In this document: one piece after another, positions 53,396 to 62,030 of the stretch
How positions within the stretch are numbered: the first letter of the stretch is position 1
Layout of the letters: every line of letters starts with the position of its first letter
Origin: Bacteroides intestinalis
GTDB taxonomy: Bacteria > Bacteroidota > Bacteroidia > Bacteroidales > Bacteroidaceae
Reading direction: 5' to 3'
Length of the DNA: 64,000 nucleotides
NCBI RefSeq assembly: GCF_902364365.1
Contig: NZ_CABJDN010000007.1
Coordinates: 368,363 to 432,362, forward strand
The notes under the pieces: model-generated
Database searches by the model: none
Seen by the model: only the letters and a program-made list of their open reading frames with translations
Told to the model about the DNA's origin: nothing
Translations under genes and position numbers: made by a program

Positions 53396-53983
53396 TTATT
53401 CTTTTCTACGCAGTGCCCCGAACACGATGTTCTCAACGTATTGTCCACGTGTTTCATCGGTCAGTTTAGCACCTATATGCCCACGTATGTAAGGCACTTC
53501 AATGCCTTTCACACTGTAATGCACCAATTCGGCAGTCATGTCGATATCGTCAACCTGAAACACCCCTTTCTCCACGCCCTCACGGAGAACATCCTTGAAA
53601 AGCTGTATTTCTTTGGCATCAAAACGTTTTCGCACCTTCTCCACCCGCCATATATCACGGAAAAAGGTAGCACGGAGTGTTCCATTCCGGTACACCACCT
53701 CTTTCACAGCATCCAGGCGGGTATAAATCATTTCGATTATCTTCTGATCGGGCGAGATGTCTTTCTCTACCACCCGCTTCATTATATCCGAAAGGATGTC
53801 CAGCTCCGATTCGACAACAGCCATATAGATCTCTTCCTTACTTTTAAAATAGGTATAAAGCGTTCTTCTACCTTTTTTAGAAGCAAGAGCGATATCGTTC
53901 ATCGTGGTATTCTCAACACCCATCTTTGCAAATAGCTGACGGGCTACATCCACTAATTTAGCTTTTGTCTTCGATACGGCCAT
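53396..53983 (-). CDS. TetR family transcriptional regulator
   Basis: A 195-residue regulator: TetR helix-turn-helix at about 10-55 (VARQLFAKMGVENTTMNDIALASKKGRRTLYTYFKSKEEIY) and a helical ligand-binding part. First gene of the tetR-fabG-rluA unit; a role as a lipid-responsive repressor is plausible (FadR/FabR-like), by context only. A TTG-N20-TACTTTTG promoter lies at 54018-54048 on the minus strand. Confidence 0.93.
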   Translation of the reverse strand: MAVSKTKAKLVDVARQLFAKMGVENTTMNDIALASKKGRRTLYTYFKSKEEIYMAVVESELDILSDIMKRVVEKDISPDQKIIEMIYTRLDAVKEVVYRNGTLRATFFRDIWRVEKVRKRFDAKEIQLFKDVLREGVEKGVFQVDDIDMTAELVHYSVKGIEVPYIRGHIGAKLTDETRGQYVENIVFGALRRKE

Positions 53984-54017
53984 ATATTAATAATTGCACA
54001 TTGCTTAATAATTTGAG

Positions 54018-54048
54018 CAAAAGTATAACTTTTCTGTATATCACACAA
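54018..54048 (-). promoter_or_regulatory. promoter of the tetR-fabG-rluA unit
   Basis: On the minus strand TTG (54046-54048), 20-base spacer, TACTTTTG (54018-54025). One mismatch to the -7 consensus. Confidence 0.6.
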
Positions 54049-54173
54049 GAAAACGCAGATTTTATTAACATTCGGTCACAGGAAGAGGATAAAAAAGCAT
54101 ATTTACTATAGGGCTACTTATCAATCAGTTAGGCTACACATTACATTTTTTAGTAAAAATAAGATGGATTTTA

Positions 54174-54204
54174 TTTGTTTGTTTCATAAAAAGCCGTACC
54201 TTTG
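54174..54204 (+). promoter_or_regulatory. tRNA-fMet promoter, full Bacteroides consensus
   Basis: TTTG (54174-54177), 19-base spacer, TACCTTTG (54197-54204). Transcript start expected near 54211, just before the tRNA. Confidence 0.9.
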
Positions 54205-54218
54205 CACCCGTTAAACAT

Positions 54219-54291
<73 letters not shown>

Positions 54292-54304
54292 CTAAATAAA
54301 AAAA

Positions 54305-54329
54305 GACCGTTTCTCAACGGTCTTTTTTT
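54305..54329 (+). terminator. intrinsic terminator of tRNA-fMet
   Basis: GACCGTT (54305-54311), loop TCTC, AACGGTC (54316-54322), then seven T. A-tract before it means it may also stop the converging minus-strand operon ending at 54354. Confidence 0.93.
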
Positions 54330-54353
54330 ATTGTATCCTGATAATACCTATCG

Positions 54354-55178
54354 TTATTTCACAACTACTGTTGCTGCTTCTTTCAGTTTTATATCCAATG
54401 AAGCGCCTTCCGACTGAGGCATCCAAACTACCTGATGACATTCCCCCTTCTCCAGAGTACATCTTTGATTGCCATGAGCATATAGATATTCCGTATCAAC
54501 GTGGAACGAACTTGCATTCACATTCCAACTGCGTATTCCGTTCAGATGGAGATGCAAATTATCTGCTTTACCAGCATTAAACAACCATGCACCATTCTGG
54601 ACTGTTAAAGCTCTAAAGTTACAATCATTTATGGTAGCATAATCTTGCACCATCAGAGACAATGAATCACGGGTCAAACCTTCAACAGTCATTTTCTGGG
54701 CTTCAAGACTGGTTTGTAAGAACTGTACGTGATCTGGCAAAGCTATAATTATCTCTTCGGAGCGTAAATTAAGCCAATACAGGTCTTGGTATTTCTTTTC
54801 AAGCTTATCATTAGGAAAATCAAAAACGATACGCAATGTATCTCCAACTGAATTCATCGTCATAAATTCATCCATACCGGAAGCATAAGTGAAAAATCCT
54901 TGTCCGGCTTCACCAGAAGTAATCTTCAAAGGAAGCTCTCCAAATGCCGGCATTCTTATTCCCTTTTCTTCACCCTCACCCGTAGCGATGATATTTCTAA
55001 CCGCCACCATCTGTATAACTTTGCACTGTGGTAGTTGAACAGTCTTCTTTTCTCCTTTAATATCCAGGAAAATATTATCCCAACCTGTAACTTGCATAGA
55101 GGCGTAGAATATGCCAGCGCACACCACAACCAATCCGGTAAGCAACATTCCAAATATTATATAAGTTGTTCGTTTCAT
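54354..55178 (-). CDS. membrane-anchored protein of the GntR/ABC operon
   Basis: A 274-residue protein with one N-terminal helix (about 6-28) and a long extracytoplasmic beta-rich region; the C-terminal half (about 140-274) has the repeating strand pattern of putative adhesin/GIN-like right-handed helices (LTVQNGAWLFNAGKADNLHLHLNGIRSWNVNAS). No family is firmly recognised. It is the last gene of the GntR-ABC unit, suggesting an envelope-stress output. Confidence 0.6.
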   Translation of the reverse strand: MKRTTYIIFGMLLTGLVVVCAGIFYASMQVTGWDNIFLDIKGEKKTVQLPQCKVIQMVAVRNIIATGEGEEKGIRMPAFGELPLKITSGEAGQGFFTYASGMDEFMTMNSVGDTLRIVFDFPNDKLEKKYQDLYWLNLRSEEIIIALPDHVQFLQTSLEAQKMTVEGLTRDSLSLMVQDYATINDCNFRALTVQNGAWLFNAGKADNLHLHLNGIRSWNVNASSFHVDTEYLYAHGNQRCTLEKGECHQVVWMPQSEGASLDIKLKEAATVVVK

Positions 55179-55189
55179 AATCTTCTTCT

Positions 55190-55558
55190 TTATTTTTGTT
55201 TCTTACTAAATTCCCGGTACATAGCCGACATGTCTTCTGCCGAAATACCGAGGGTATACATCTGCTTGAAGAAATAATCTACTTCTTCTTTGAGAAAATA
55301 CTCTTTACGCAATGAAAGGATTAACGCACGAGCACCGGAAGCGACGAAATAGCCGATACCACGTTTGTTATAGATAACCTCCTGCGATTGCAGATAATCG
55401 TACGAGCGCATCACCGTATTGGCGTTCACCTCTACCACAGCTGCATATTCTCTGACGGATGGTATGCGTTCCTCTTCCCGATATTGCCCGAGAAGCACCT
55501 CGTCACAAATGCGATCTGCTATTTGAAGATAGATGGCTTTACTTTCTTTAAAATTCAT
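55190..55558 (-). CDS. GntR family regulator, YtrA-like
   Basis: A 122-residue short regulator. The winged helix-turn-helix is about 10-75 (YLQIADRICDEVLLGQYREEERIPSVREYAAVVEVNANTVMRSYDYLQSQEVIYNKRGIGYFV), with a small helical C-terminus and no large effector domain, as in YtrA-subfamily members. It starts two bases after the permease stop. It probably represses the operon through the inverted repeat at 57333-57354 upstream of the ABC gene. Confidence 0.93.
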   Translation of the reverse strand: MNFKESKAIYLQIADRICDEVLLGQYREEERIPSVREYAAVVEVNANTVMRSYDYLQSQEVIYNKRGIGYFVASGARALILSLRKEYFLKEEVDYFFKQMYTLGISAEDMSAMYREFSKKQK

Positions 55559-55560
55559 AC

Positions 55561-56391
55561 TTACCAGCGGTTAATGATTTCGGATTCTTTAAAACGGAAA
55601 TAGGCAACTACCCAGTTGAAGACGGCCATTGCGAAAAAGATTACCGTAGATGAGAGTGTCATCGTTTCATCCGATACGGTCTGATTTACTCCACCACTGC
55701 GACCTTCAAATAGCATTTTCGCTAATACTGAACCTATCGCTATATAAACGATAGCAATCACAACAATAGCTGAAAAAGTCTTCACAAATGAATTCTTTGG
55801 CCAAATGGAGCTACCCAAAACAAACAGGGACTGTGCAAAGAAATAAGCACTTACTCCCAACATGAAATAATTGCAATCATCGAAAACTGTCCAGAATTGT
55901 CCTTTTCCCACCAGATGGGAAAGTGGAGTAGAAGCAATTATACCTTTCAACTCGGGATAACTAATCATATAAACTGTTACACGTGTCCAGTCCGCCAGTT
56001 TGAAAGCTATTAGAAATACAATAAGGAAACCGAAAGTGAATACCAGCCAACGTGAGAAAAACTTTTCGAACATTGTGGCAGGAATCATCAACATAGCTAT
56101 CCGATTCGTTTTAGTCTTCATGCGCTCCATTATAAACGAAGCACTCAAAAGCCCCATAATAACAAGTGCCCAGACGAAAGCTCCTAACTCGAAATTCCAG
56201 ATAGGATCTTGACTCACTCTCCCATCTGCCTGTAGATAATTGTATTGGAAATATCCGTTCCATACGAAAGCAATCGCCATTATACCGTACATCATTACGA
56301 AGCGTAGCAAATTTGCCTTCCAACTCTCCACCATTTCTTTGCGACATAAGTTCACAAAACGGGGTGCACTAAAAAAGGTATCGCGTATCAT
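55561..56391 (-). CDS. ABC-type permease-like membrane protein
   Basis: A 276-residue protein with about six helices and an N-terminal basic segment. It partners the ATPase encoded just before (their coding regions overlap by four bases). No substrate clue. The overall fold resembles ABC-2 type permeases. Confidence 0.83.
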   Translation of the reverse strand: MIRDTFFSAPRFVNLCRKEMVESWKANLLRFVMMYGIMAIAFVWNGYFQYNYLQADGRVSQDPIWNFELGAFVWALVIMGLLSASFIMERMKTKTNRIAMLMIPATMFEKFFSRWLVFTFGFLIVFLIAFKLADWTRVTVYMISYPELKGIIASTPLSHLVGKGQFWTVFDDCNYFMLGVSAYFFAQSLFVLGSSIWPKNSFVKTFSAIVVIAIVYIAIGSVLAKMLFEGRSGGVNQTVSDETMTLSSTVIFFAMAVFNWVVAYFRFKESEIINRW

Positions 56392-57242
56392 TGTTCATTC
56401 TGTTTAGGGTGAAACATTCCTTTTATCTTCTCAGGGTCCGTAAGCGCAGCACCGAACAGCAATTCAAGATTAATCTCCGACTCTTCACCATCCGTATTCG
56501 GCAACATCAGGAAATTGCCCTGTATGGAAGGAAGCGTGTAAATTGCTGCTTCTGCCAATTCGCGCTCATCGCTTTCAACGAAAAGAAACTTACTACAGAT
56601 GTTGGCAGTGGATGCATCGAGCAAAACATGGCTGTTATCCATAATCACCACATGATCCAGTATCTTATCAATATCCCGCACCTGGTGGGTAGAGATAATA
56701 ATAGTTCGGTCGTCCGACATGCCCGAAGCAATAAACTTACGGAACTGGCTCTTACCCGGAATATCAAGACCATTGGTCGGCTCATCCATAATCAGCAGTG
56801 AAGTGTGGGTAGCTAATGCAAAGCTCATAAAAACCTTCTTTTTCTGCCCCATAGACAAGGCTCCCAGATCGATATCCTGCTCCATTTCGAAGTAATGCAG
56901 GTACTTCACCATGTCTTCCTTACTGAAACGGGGATAGAACTGACTGTTCAATTCCACGTAGCTGACTAAAGAAATAGGAGGTAATTCAAATTCTTCGGGA
57001 ACCAGGAACATGTCCTGTAGTGTGATAGGCAACCGACGGCGTACATCGGTATCATGATACATTATTTTCCCACTCCTGGGAGTAAGCAAACCGCTCATCA
57101 GATAAAGCAGTGTAGATTTACCGGCACCGTTCTTTCCCAGTAACCCGTATACTCTACCTCTCTCTAACGAGAGCGAAAAATCGTGCAAGACTTCTTTTTT
57201 GCCCCGACGATAACTGAACGAAATATTTTCTACCTGTAGCAT
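56388..57242 (-). CDS. ABC transporter ATP-binding protein of the GntR operon
   Basis: A 284-residue ABC ATPase. Walker A GKNGAGKST, signature LSMGQKKKV (LSMGQ in place of LSGGQ), Walker B LLIMDEPTNGLD and H-loop STHQVRD. The C-terminus has an extra about 70-residue domain (FLFVESDERELAEAAIYTLPSIQGNFLMLPNTDGEESEINLELLF) as in YtrB/BcrA-type exporters. First gene of a four-gene unit with permease, GntR and envelope protein. Its promoter is a full consensus with an overlapping operator. Confidence 0.93.
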   Translation of the reverse strand: MLQVENISFSYRRGKKEVLHDFSLSLERGRVYGLLGKNGAGKSTLLYLMSGLLTPRSGKIMYHDTDVRRRLPITLQDMFLVPEEFELPPISLVSYVELNSQFYPRFSKEDMVKYLHYFEMEQDIDLGALSMGQKKKVFMSFALATHTSLLIMDEPTNGLDIPGKSQFRKFIASGMSDDRTIIISTHQVRDIDKILDHVVIMDNSHVLLDASTANICSKFLFVESDERELAEAAIYTLPSIQGNFLMLPNTDGEESEINLELLFGAALTDPEKIKGMFHPKQNEQ

Positions 57243-57332
57243 ACTTATATGTTTTTATAGGTGGCAAGGAAACAAGATACAAGGAGAAGGCCTTGTCAAC
57301 TGGTATCTGATACCTTGCTATCCCCAATATTA

Positions 57333-57354
57333 GTGTATTAGTTTATTAGTACAC
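57333..57354. promoter_or_regulatory. GntR (YtrA-type) operator
   Basis: A 22-base inverted repeat with arms GTGTATTAGT and ATTAGTACAC (eight of ten positions symmetric), lying where transcription should start downstream of the -7 element at 57357-57364. GTGTA...TACAC is the symmetry expected for a YtrA-type regulator. Confidence 0.72.
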
Positions 57355-57356
57355 CG

Positions 57357-57387
57357 CAAAGGTAGACAATCTTTTTAATAATCCAAA
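57357..57387 (-). promoter_or_regulatory. promoter of the GntR/ABC operon
   Basis: Minus strand TTTG (57384-57387), 19-base spacer, TACCTTTG (57357-57364): exact Bacteroides consensus. Confidence 0.88.
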
Positions 57388-57403
57388 CATTTACAGAAAA
57401 AAC

Positions 57404-57443
57404 ATAAAAAAAGGAGGAGCTAAGAATCACTCTCCACTCCTCC
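57404..57443 (-). terminator. terminator of the Ton/TPR operon
   Basis: Minus strand GGAGGAG (57437-57443), 17-base loop, CTCCTCC (57413-57419), then T7. It follows the stop of the TPR gene by about 28 bases. Confidence 0.82.
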
Positions 57444-57470
57444 CGACACGACAAACAACTAAAATTGTTG

Positions 57471-58916
57471 CTATTTGATGCCTTCCAACGCCTTTTTGGC
57501 AGTAGCATTGGTGGGGTCTATAGCCAGAATTTTATTCCAGAACTCTTTCGAAGTAGGATAGTCGCTCTTTAACAGATAGTAGTAACCCAGATAACTGTAG
57601 CACTCTATCAACGCAGAGTTATACTTCGGTTCATTCTTACTCAGCAGCATGTCCATTACCTTTTCGTAATAAGGTTTCGCCAGCCCGTCAGTAGTTTCGG
57701 GGTCCATGGCAGAATTGGTCCGGGCACGCCACATTTCTCCCAGATAACTGTCGGGAGCTTGTTCGGAAACAAGGGTGAACACAGAGTCAGCAGACTGCAA
57801 TGCCAGTTTACGGTCGGCAGGCTGCACGGCGAGCGAGTCCGAAGACGTGCCCTGTCCGTAATAAAGACGTCCTAACTGGAATAATGTTTCAGGAGTCTTC
57901 TTGTCTTTGGCTAATGCATCGTAATATTTACGGTACGCAGCAATAGCCTCTGCATAATTATTATTCATTTCATGGGCATCGGAGATTTCACGCCACAAGT
58001 CCACTTGCGTATCATCTTTCTCTAATGCCTTACCATATTCTATAATAGCTTCATCGTATTTCTTCAATGCACTCAATAAGGCGCCATAGTAACGGTAATC
58101 CAGATAAGAATAATCAGCCTTGTCCGAAGCATTAAAGAAAGCATGAGCAGCCTTTTCCGCATCTTCATAGCGCTTCAGGTCCGTATTGTTATACATGACA
58201 AGACGGTTGAAAGCAGCGTGACGGGCATTCTTCTGCAAACCTTTCTGAGCAACCTGCAATGATTTCTCGAAATCATGGTTCAGGAACAATGCAAAAGCAT
58301 ATTTCAGCATATCATCTTCCGTAGCAAGAGGCGTATCGATAAACTTAGCATACATTTCAGCAGCCTTGCCGAAACGATTGCTGGAATAGTACACCTCCGC
58401 CAGTTCCCTATCGGCTTCCAGGCAATTCGGATCTAAAGCTTTGAGTTGTTCCAACTTCTCAATGGCCAATGCAGGACTGGCAGACTTATAGGCCTGTGCA
58501 TACTTCAGATAGGCCTCCTTACAATTCGAATCAAAATAGATAGCTTGCTCATAAAGCTGGCAAGCTTGCCCTATATTTTTTTGTGCAAGGGCAATATCAC
58601 CCTCCAATACAGACACCTTAGGATCTTTGTTATTGGCTTTCTTTGCCATTGCCAGGTACTCCTGAGCTTCGGTAAGCTTTCCGGCATCCAGATAAACATG
58701 GGCAACGGAAGTTACAAGATCCACATTCTTTTTGTTTTTCCCTTTCAGCAATTCCCCTACTTCTTCAGAAGCTTGTGCAGGATTTGTCTGAATCAGGCTT
58801 TTCATTTTATCTACCCCAGCCTGCCATTCAGGTACAGGCGTTTGTGCGGAAAGTGTGCCGGCCAACAGCAACGCTCCCATACTAAGAACTAACATCGTTT
58901 TCATAATAGCATTCAT
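57471..58916 (-). CDS. TPR-repeat periplasmic protein of the Ton cluster
   Basis: A 481-residue exported protein (signal peptide to about 25, AGTLSAQTP) made almost only of tetratricopeptide repeats (YLAMAKKANNKDPKVSVLEGDIALAQKNIGQACQLYEQAI, then KYDEAIIEYGKALEKDDTQVDLWREISDAHEMNNNYAEAIAAYRKYYDA, etc.). Possible start at 58916 or 58904. It is the last gene of the exbB-exbD-exbD-tonB-pstS-like-TPR series and probably binds partner proteins of the Ton system. This cluster is conserved in Bacteroidota. Confidence 0.87.
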   Translation of the reverse strand: MNAIMKTMLVLSMGALLLAGTLSAQTPVPEWQAGVDKMKSLIQTNPAQASEEVGELLKGKNKKNVDLVTSVAHVYLDAGKLTEAQEYLAMAKKANNKDPKVSVLEGDIALAQKNIGQACQLYEQAIYFDSNCKEAYLKYAQAYKSASPALAIEKLEQLKALDPNCLEADRELAEVYYSSNRFGKAAEMYAKFIDTPLATEDDMLKYAFALFLNHDFEKSLQVAQKGLQKNARHAAFNRLVMYNNTDLKRYEDAEKAAHAFFNASDKADYSYLDYRYYGALLSALKKYDEAIIEYGKALEKDDTQVDLWREISDAHEMNNNYAEAIAAYRKYYDALAKDKKTPETLFQLGRLYYGQGTSSDSLAVQPADRKLALQSADSVFTLVSEQAPDSYLGEMWRARTNSAMDPETTDGLAKPYYEKVMDMLLSKNEPKYNSALIECYSYLGYYYLLKSDYPTSKEFWNKILAIDPTNATAKKALEGIK

Positions 58917-58921
58917 TTTAG

Positions 58922-59872
58922 TTATTTATCTTTTATATTCACCACCCGTACCGGTTGGGTAGCGGGTACTAATCCCGACTTTAAAATAATCCGCTGTCCC
59001 CGGTCGGAAGCGAGGAAGGAGGCAAATCCCCACGGAAGCGCACTCCGCGGATCATTCAACAGGACATAGATGCTGCGTGTCAACGGATAATCACCGTAAA
59101 ACAAATATGCCTGATAGGGTTTGAAACTGTTTTCCGGAGTTGCCTTGTCGGCAGCGCTGACGGACATCACCCGTACTTCTTTGCTGAAGGAGAGTCCAGT
59201 ACTGTCATTGCGGTCGCTCAGCCAATTCACGCCGATAATGCCGATGGCATCAGGAGTCTTTGACACAAAGTCGATGACCTCTCTATTGGTCTTCAACGCC
59301 TTTATCTGGTCTGCCAATGGAGCACCCTTACAAATGGAATCTACAGCAAAACGAACGGTACTGGAATTCTTGTTATCAAATACCAGACGAATATCCTTCA
59401 GCTGGGATGCCGGATAGATTTCTCTCCATTGTGTGGCCTTTCCCGTCAGGATGTCGCGAATATCATTCACTGTAATCAGCGTATCAGGATTATCTTTATT
59501 GGTAATCAACGCTAACCCATCTGTAGCAATCTTTATCTCCTGCGGGAAGAACTTCCGGCTGTTGAAAGAGTTCATCTCCTCCGGTGTCAGTCTGCGGCTG
59601 GTGATTGCCAACCGCAGACTGTCCTTGAGCAATAGATTGACGGCTTCTACTTCCGTCACATAACGGGGCACAATTCCTGCCAAAGGAAATACACCTTCAA
59701 AAACATCCACCTCTTCCTGCACGATAGGCTGGAAACTTTCGTCAGCAGCAATTGCTATCACGCCGGAAGTGTACGTATCCGTCAGTCCGTCCTTAGGCTT
59801 ATTTTGGCAGGCAGACACCCAAACCAGTATCACCGCCAAACCTAAAAGTTGAAGTTGTTTCACCGTTTTCAT
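58922..59872 (-). CDS. PstS-like substrate-binding lipoprotein
   Basis: A 316-residue lipoprotein (lipobox WVSAC) with a PstS/PBP_like fold (LALITNKDNPDTLITVNDIRDILTGKATQWREIYP; LTRSIYVLLNDPRSALPWGFASFLASDRGQRIILKSGLVP). The pattern is that of phosphate-binding proteins, but the setting with TonB/ExbBD and no Pst permease suggests another role, such as anion sensing or Ton coupling. ATG at 59872 starts the signal peptide; an upstream frame start would add ten odd residues. Confidence 0.88.
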   Translation of the reverse strand: MKTVKQLQLLGLAVILVWVSACQNKPKDGLTDTYTSGVIAIAADESFQPIVQEEVDVFEGVFPLAGIVPRYVTEVEAVNLLLKDSLRLAITSRRLTPEEMNSFNSRKFFPQEIKIATDGLALITNKDNPDTLITVNDIRDILTGKATQWREIYPASQLKDIRLVFDNKNSSTVRFAVDSICKGAPLADQIKALKTNREVIDFVSKTPDAIGIIGVNWLSDRNDSTGLSFSKEVRVMSVSAADKATPENSFKPYQAYLFYGDYPLTRSIYVLLNDPRSALPWGFASFLASDRGQRIILKSGLVPATQPVRVVNIKDK

Positions 59873-59882
59873 AACACACACA

Positions 59883-60698
59883 TTATTGTAGCTTGAACAC
59901 AACAGGTATCGTATATTTCACCGACACTGCTTTACCATTCTGCTTACCGGGAATCCACTTAGGCATAGACATGATCACACGGACAGCTTCTTTGTCCAGA
60001 TAAGGGTCTACACCTCTCAGCACATTCACATCACGTACACGTCCGTCGGCACCTACCACAAACTGGCAAGTTACACGGCCTTGTGTTCCGTTTTCCTGAG
60101 CGATAGTCGGATACTTCATGTTCTTGCTGATGAACTGCATCATCTCTGTCTGACCACCGGGGAACTGAGGCATTTGCTCCACCATATCGAAAACCTTTTC
60201 AGGTTCCGGTTCAGCCTGTGTTACCACCTGCTTCAGGTCGGCAATATCCTTACCGTTTGCTTCGTCGTTACCTTTCACGTCAGCAATAGAGATAGCTACC
60301 TTGGTTTCTGTCAATTCTTGCTGACTCTTAATTTCATCCTCATCTCTCACTTCTTCATCTTTCTTGATGACAGGAGCGGTAAATTTGATAGAACTCTTCA
60401 GTGCAGGAGGCGGGGGAGCAACCGGCTCCACTCTTTTCATTTCTTCCTGCTTAATTTCCGGTTCTTCCAATTGAGATAGGGTAGTCACCTCGGTCATCAC
60501 TTCTTTCTGTTTCGGTGTAGCCATCTTAATCAAGGTAGGGATACTAAATCCTACCAATGCGATGACAATCACCAGTATCACAGCAATGTTATGACGCTTC
60601 GGAGATTTCTCTCTTAACTGATAAGCACCATAGGCTTTATTCTTGCCACTGAATATCAGGTCACACCATTCCGAAGAACTTAAATCTACTTTAGCCAT
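59883..60698 (-). CDS. tonB: TonB-like energy transducer
   Basis: A 271-residue energy transducer. An N-terminal motif DLSSSEWCDLIFSGKNKAYGAYQLREKSPKRHN precedes a single helix (about 34-52), a Glu/Pro linker (about 68-165), and the C-terminal TonB domain (about 175-271: FPGGQTEMMQFISKNMKYPTIAQENGTQGRVTCQFVVGADGRVRDVNVLRGVDP). It couples the proton motive force to outer-membrane receptors. Order exbB-exbD-exbD-tonB supports this. Confidence 0.95.
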   Translation of the reverse strand: MAKVDLSSSEWCDLIFSGKNKAYGAYQLREKSPKRHNIAVILVIVIALVGFSIPTLIKMATPKQKEVMTEVTTLSQLEEPEIKQEEMKRVEPVAPPPPALKSSIKFTAPVIKKDEEVRDEDEIKSQQELTETKVAISIADVKGNDEANGKDIADLKQVVTQAEPEPEKVFDMVEQMPQFPGGQTEMMQFISKNMKYPTIAQENGTQGRVTCQFVVGADGRVRDVNVLRGVDPYLDKEAVRVIMSMPKWIPGKQNGKAVSVKYTIPVVFKLQ

Positions 60699-60724
60699 AT
60701 TCTTACTTTTTTAGGTGTTACACA

Positions 60725-61378
60725 TTATTCGGCAATGTTCTGCGACAATTCTCCCTTGCTATCATAGTTCTTTATCAGGAACTCATCGGCTTCGGCGATA
60801 TCCGTAATCACATACTTACCTATATTACATATCTGCATTTCATCGAGTGCATCAATCAGATTCATGTACGAAGCATCATCGGTGGCTTTGATAATTACGG
60901 TCGGGGTATCCTTTCCGCTCTTAATTTCACCCAGTTTCTTCGTAAATTCTTCCTCTGATATCTTAAGATCCAGTTTCTGCTGTTTCAGTTCATTCACTTC
61001 ATTTACAGCAGCTCTATTACGTTGCAAAAGCATTGCTCTCAGACCGTCCGCTTGATAGGTTGTTTCCTTCAGCGAACTGTAGTCCTTATAGTTGGGCTCT
61101 CCATCGTAATAATACAATTTATTGTCACCTCCCAACAGTAATGTGATAGCTTGTGAAGCCTTCACTTTCGACTGCTGTTCTTCTGTGACGTTCTTATCAT
61201 TACTCGGCATGCTTATCTCCATAGTCTGAGGTTTACTCAGTGAAGTACAAAGCATAAAGAAGGTAATCAGCAACATATTCATGTCCACCATCGGTGTAAA
61301 GTCCACCCTGACGGTCATTTTCTTTTGCTTATTTTTTCCGCCTTTTTTCTTATTGCCGCTTTCTTGTATTTCAGCCAT
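60725..61378 (-). CDS. exbD: ExbD-like proton-channel subunit
   Basis: A 217-residue ExbD/TolR protein: one N-terminal helix (VDFTPMVDMNMLLITFFMLCTSL, with the functional Asp in PMVDM) and a periplasmic domain. Second of two tandem exbD genes; the downstream copy has a longer periplasmic Lys-rich tail. Two ExbD proteins may form a heterodimer in the channel, common in Bacteroidota. Confidence 0.93.
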   Translation of the reverse strand: MAEIQESGNKKKGGKNKQKKMTVRVDFTPMVDMNMLLITFFMLCTSLSKPQTMEISMPSNDKNVTEEQQSKVKASQAITLLLGGDNKLYYYDGEPNYKDYSSLKETTYQADGLRAMLLQRNRAAVNEVNELKQQKLDLKISEEEFTKKLGEIKSGKDTPTVIIKATDDASYMNLIDALDEMQICNIGKYVITDIAEADEFLIKNYDSKGELSQNIAE

Positions 61379-61393
61379 AATATTTCCTTTCTG

Positions 61394-61999
61394 TTAGTCT
61401 TCAGAAGTAGTCTTCAGAGAAGTGATCAGATTATATCTGTTCTCTCTGAGGTCCTGAAGTGAGTTCATCACATTCTTGATTACGGAATAAGGAGTATTGG
61501 CATCCGCCTTAATGGCGATACGTAAATCTTTGTTCGTTGCACGGGCATTGCGCACCCAGGCTTTGAACTGATTATCGATACTATCGGTAGGTATCCCCTC
61601 ATTCTTTAACACAGCGTCTTGCTGATCCTGCGGCAAATCAAGGTACTTCTTCATACTCTTCATCGGCACTCCGAAAGTAGATGCCAGTGAGAATTTCTTA
61701 GTTTCCTCCGGAGTGAAAGTCACCCCATATTCTTGCCCCATTGCTTCCAGCACCTCGCGCAAGTCAGACTGTTTGTCCAGACTCATAAACACTTTTCCGT
61801 CCGGATCGACCAATATCTGCAGGATATTCGTTTCCGGGATCTTAATCTCGGATACGGAGGCCGGAGTGGTAACTTGTACCGGCTCTTTCTTCACGAACGT
61901 AGACGTCAGCATGAAGAATGTCAGCAGCAATACAGTTACGTCACTCATCGCCGTCATGTCGATGAACGTACTTTTCTTTTTTATTTTCGCTCTACCCAT
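61394..61999 (-). CDS. exbD: ExbD-like proton-channel subunit, first copy
   Basis: A 201-residue ExbD/TolR protein with the helix and motif STFIDMTAMSDVTVLLLTFFMLTSTF (Asp in AMSD). The rest is periplasmic. It shares low identity with the second ExbD, so these are not recent duplicates but long-separated paralogues. Sixteen bases precede the second copy. Confidence 0.93.
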   Translation of the reverse strand: MGRAKIKKKSTFIDMTAMSDVTVLLLTFFMLTSTFVKKEPVQVTTPASVSEIKIPETNILQILVDPDGKVFMSLDKQSDLREVLEAMGQEYGVTFTPEETKKFSLASTFGVPMKSMKKYLDLPQDQQDAVLKNEGIPTDSIDNQFKAWVRNARATNKDLRIAIKADANTPYSVIKNVMNSLQDLRENRYNLITSLKTTSED

Positions 62000-62030
62000 A
62001 ATTGTAGTATTTTAAAAGGGTTCGACCGAT

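Noticed and set aside
58922..59872. Phosphate ABC (Pst) transporter
   Set aside because: Only a PstS-like binding protein is present, without pstCAB; the neighbours are Ton genes.
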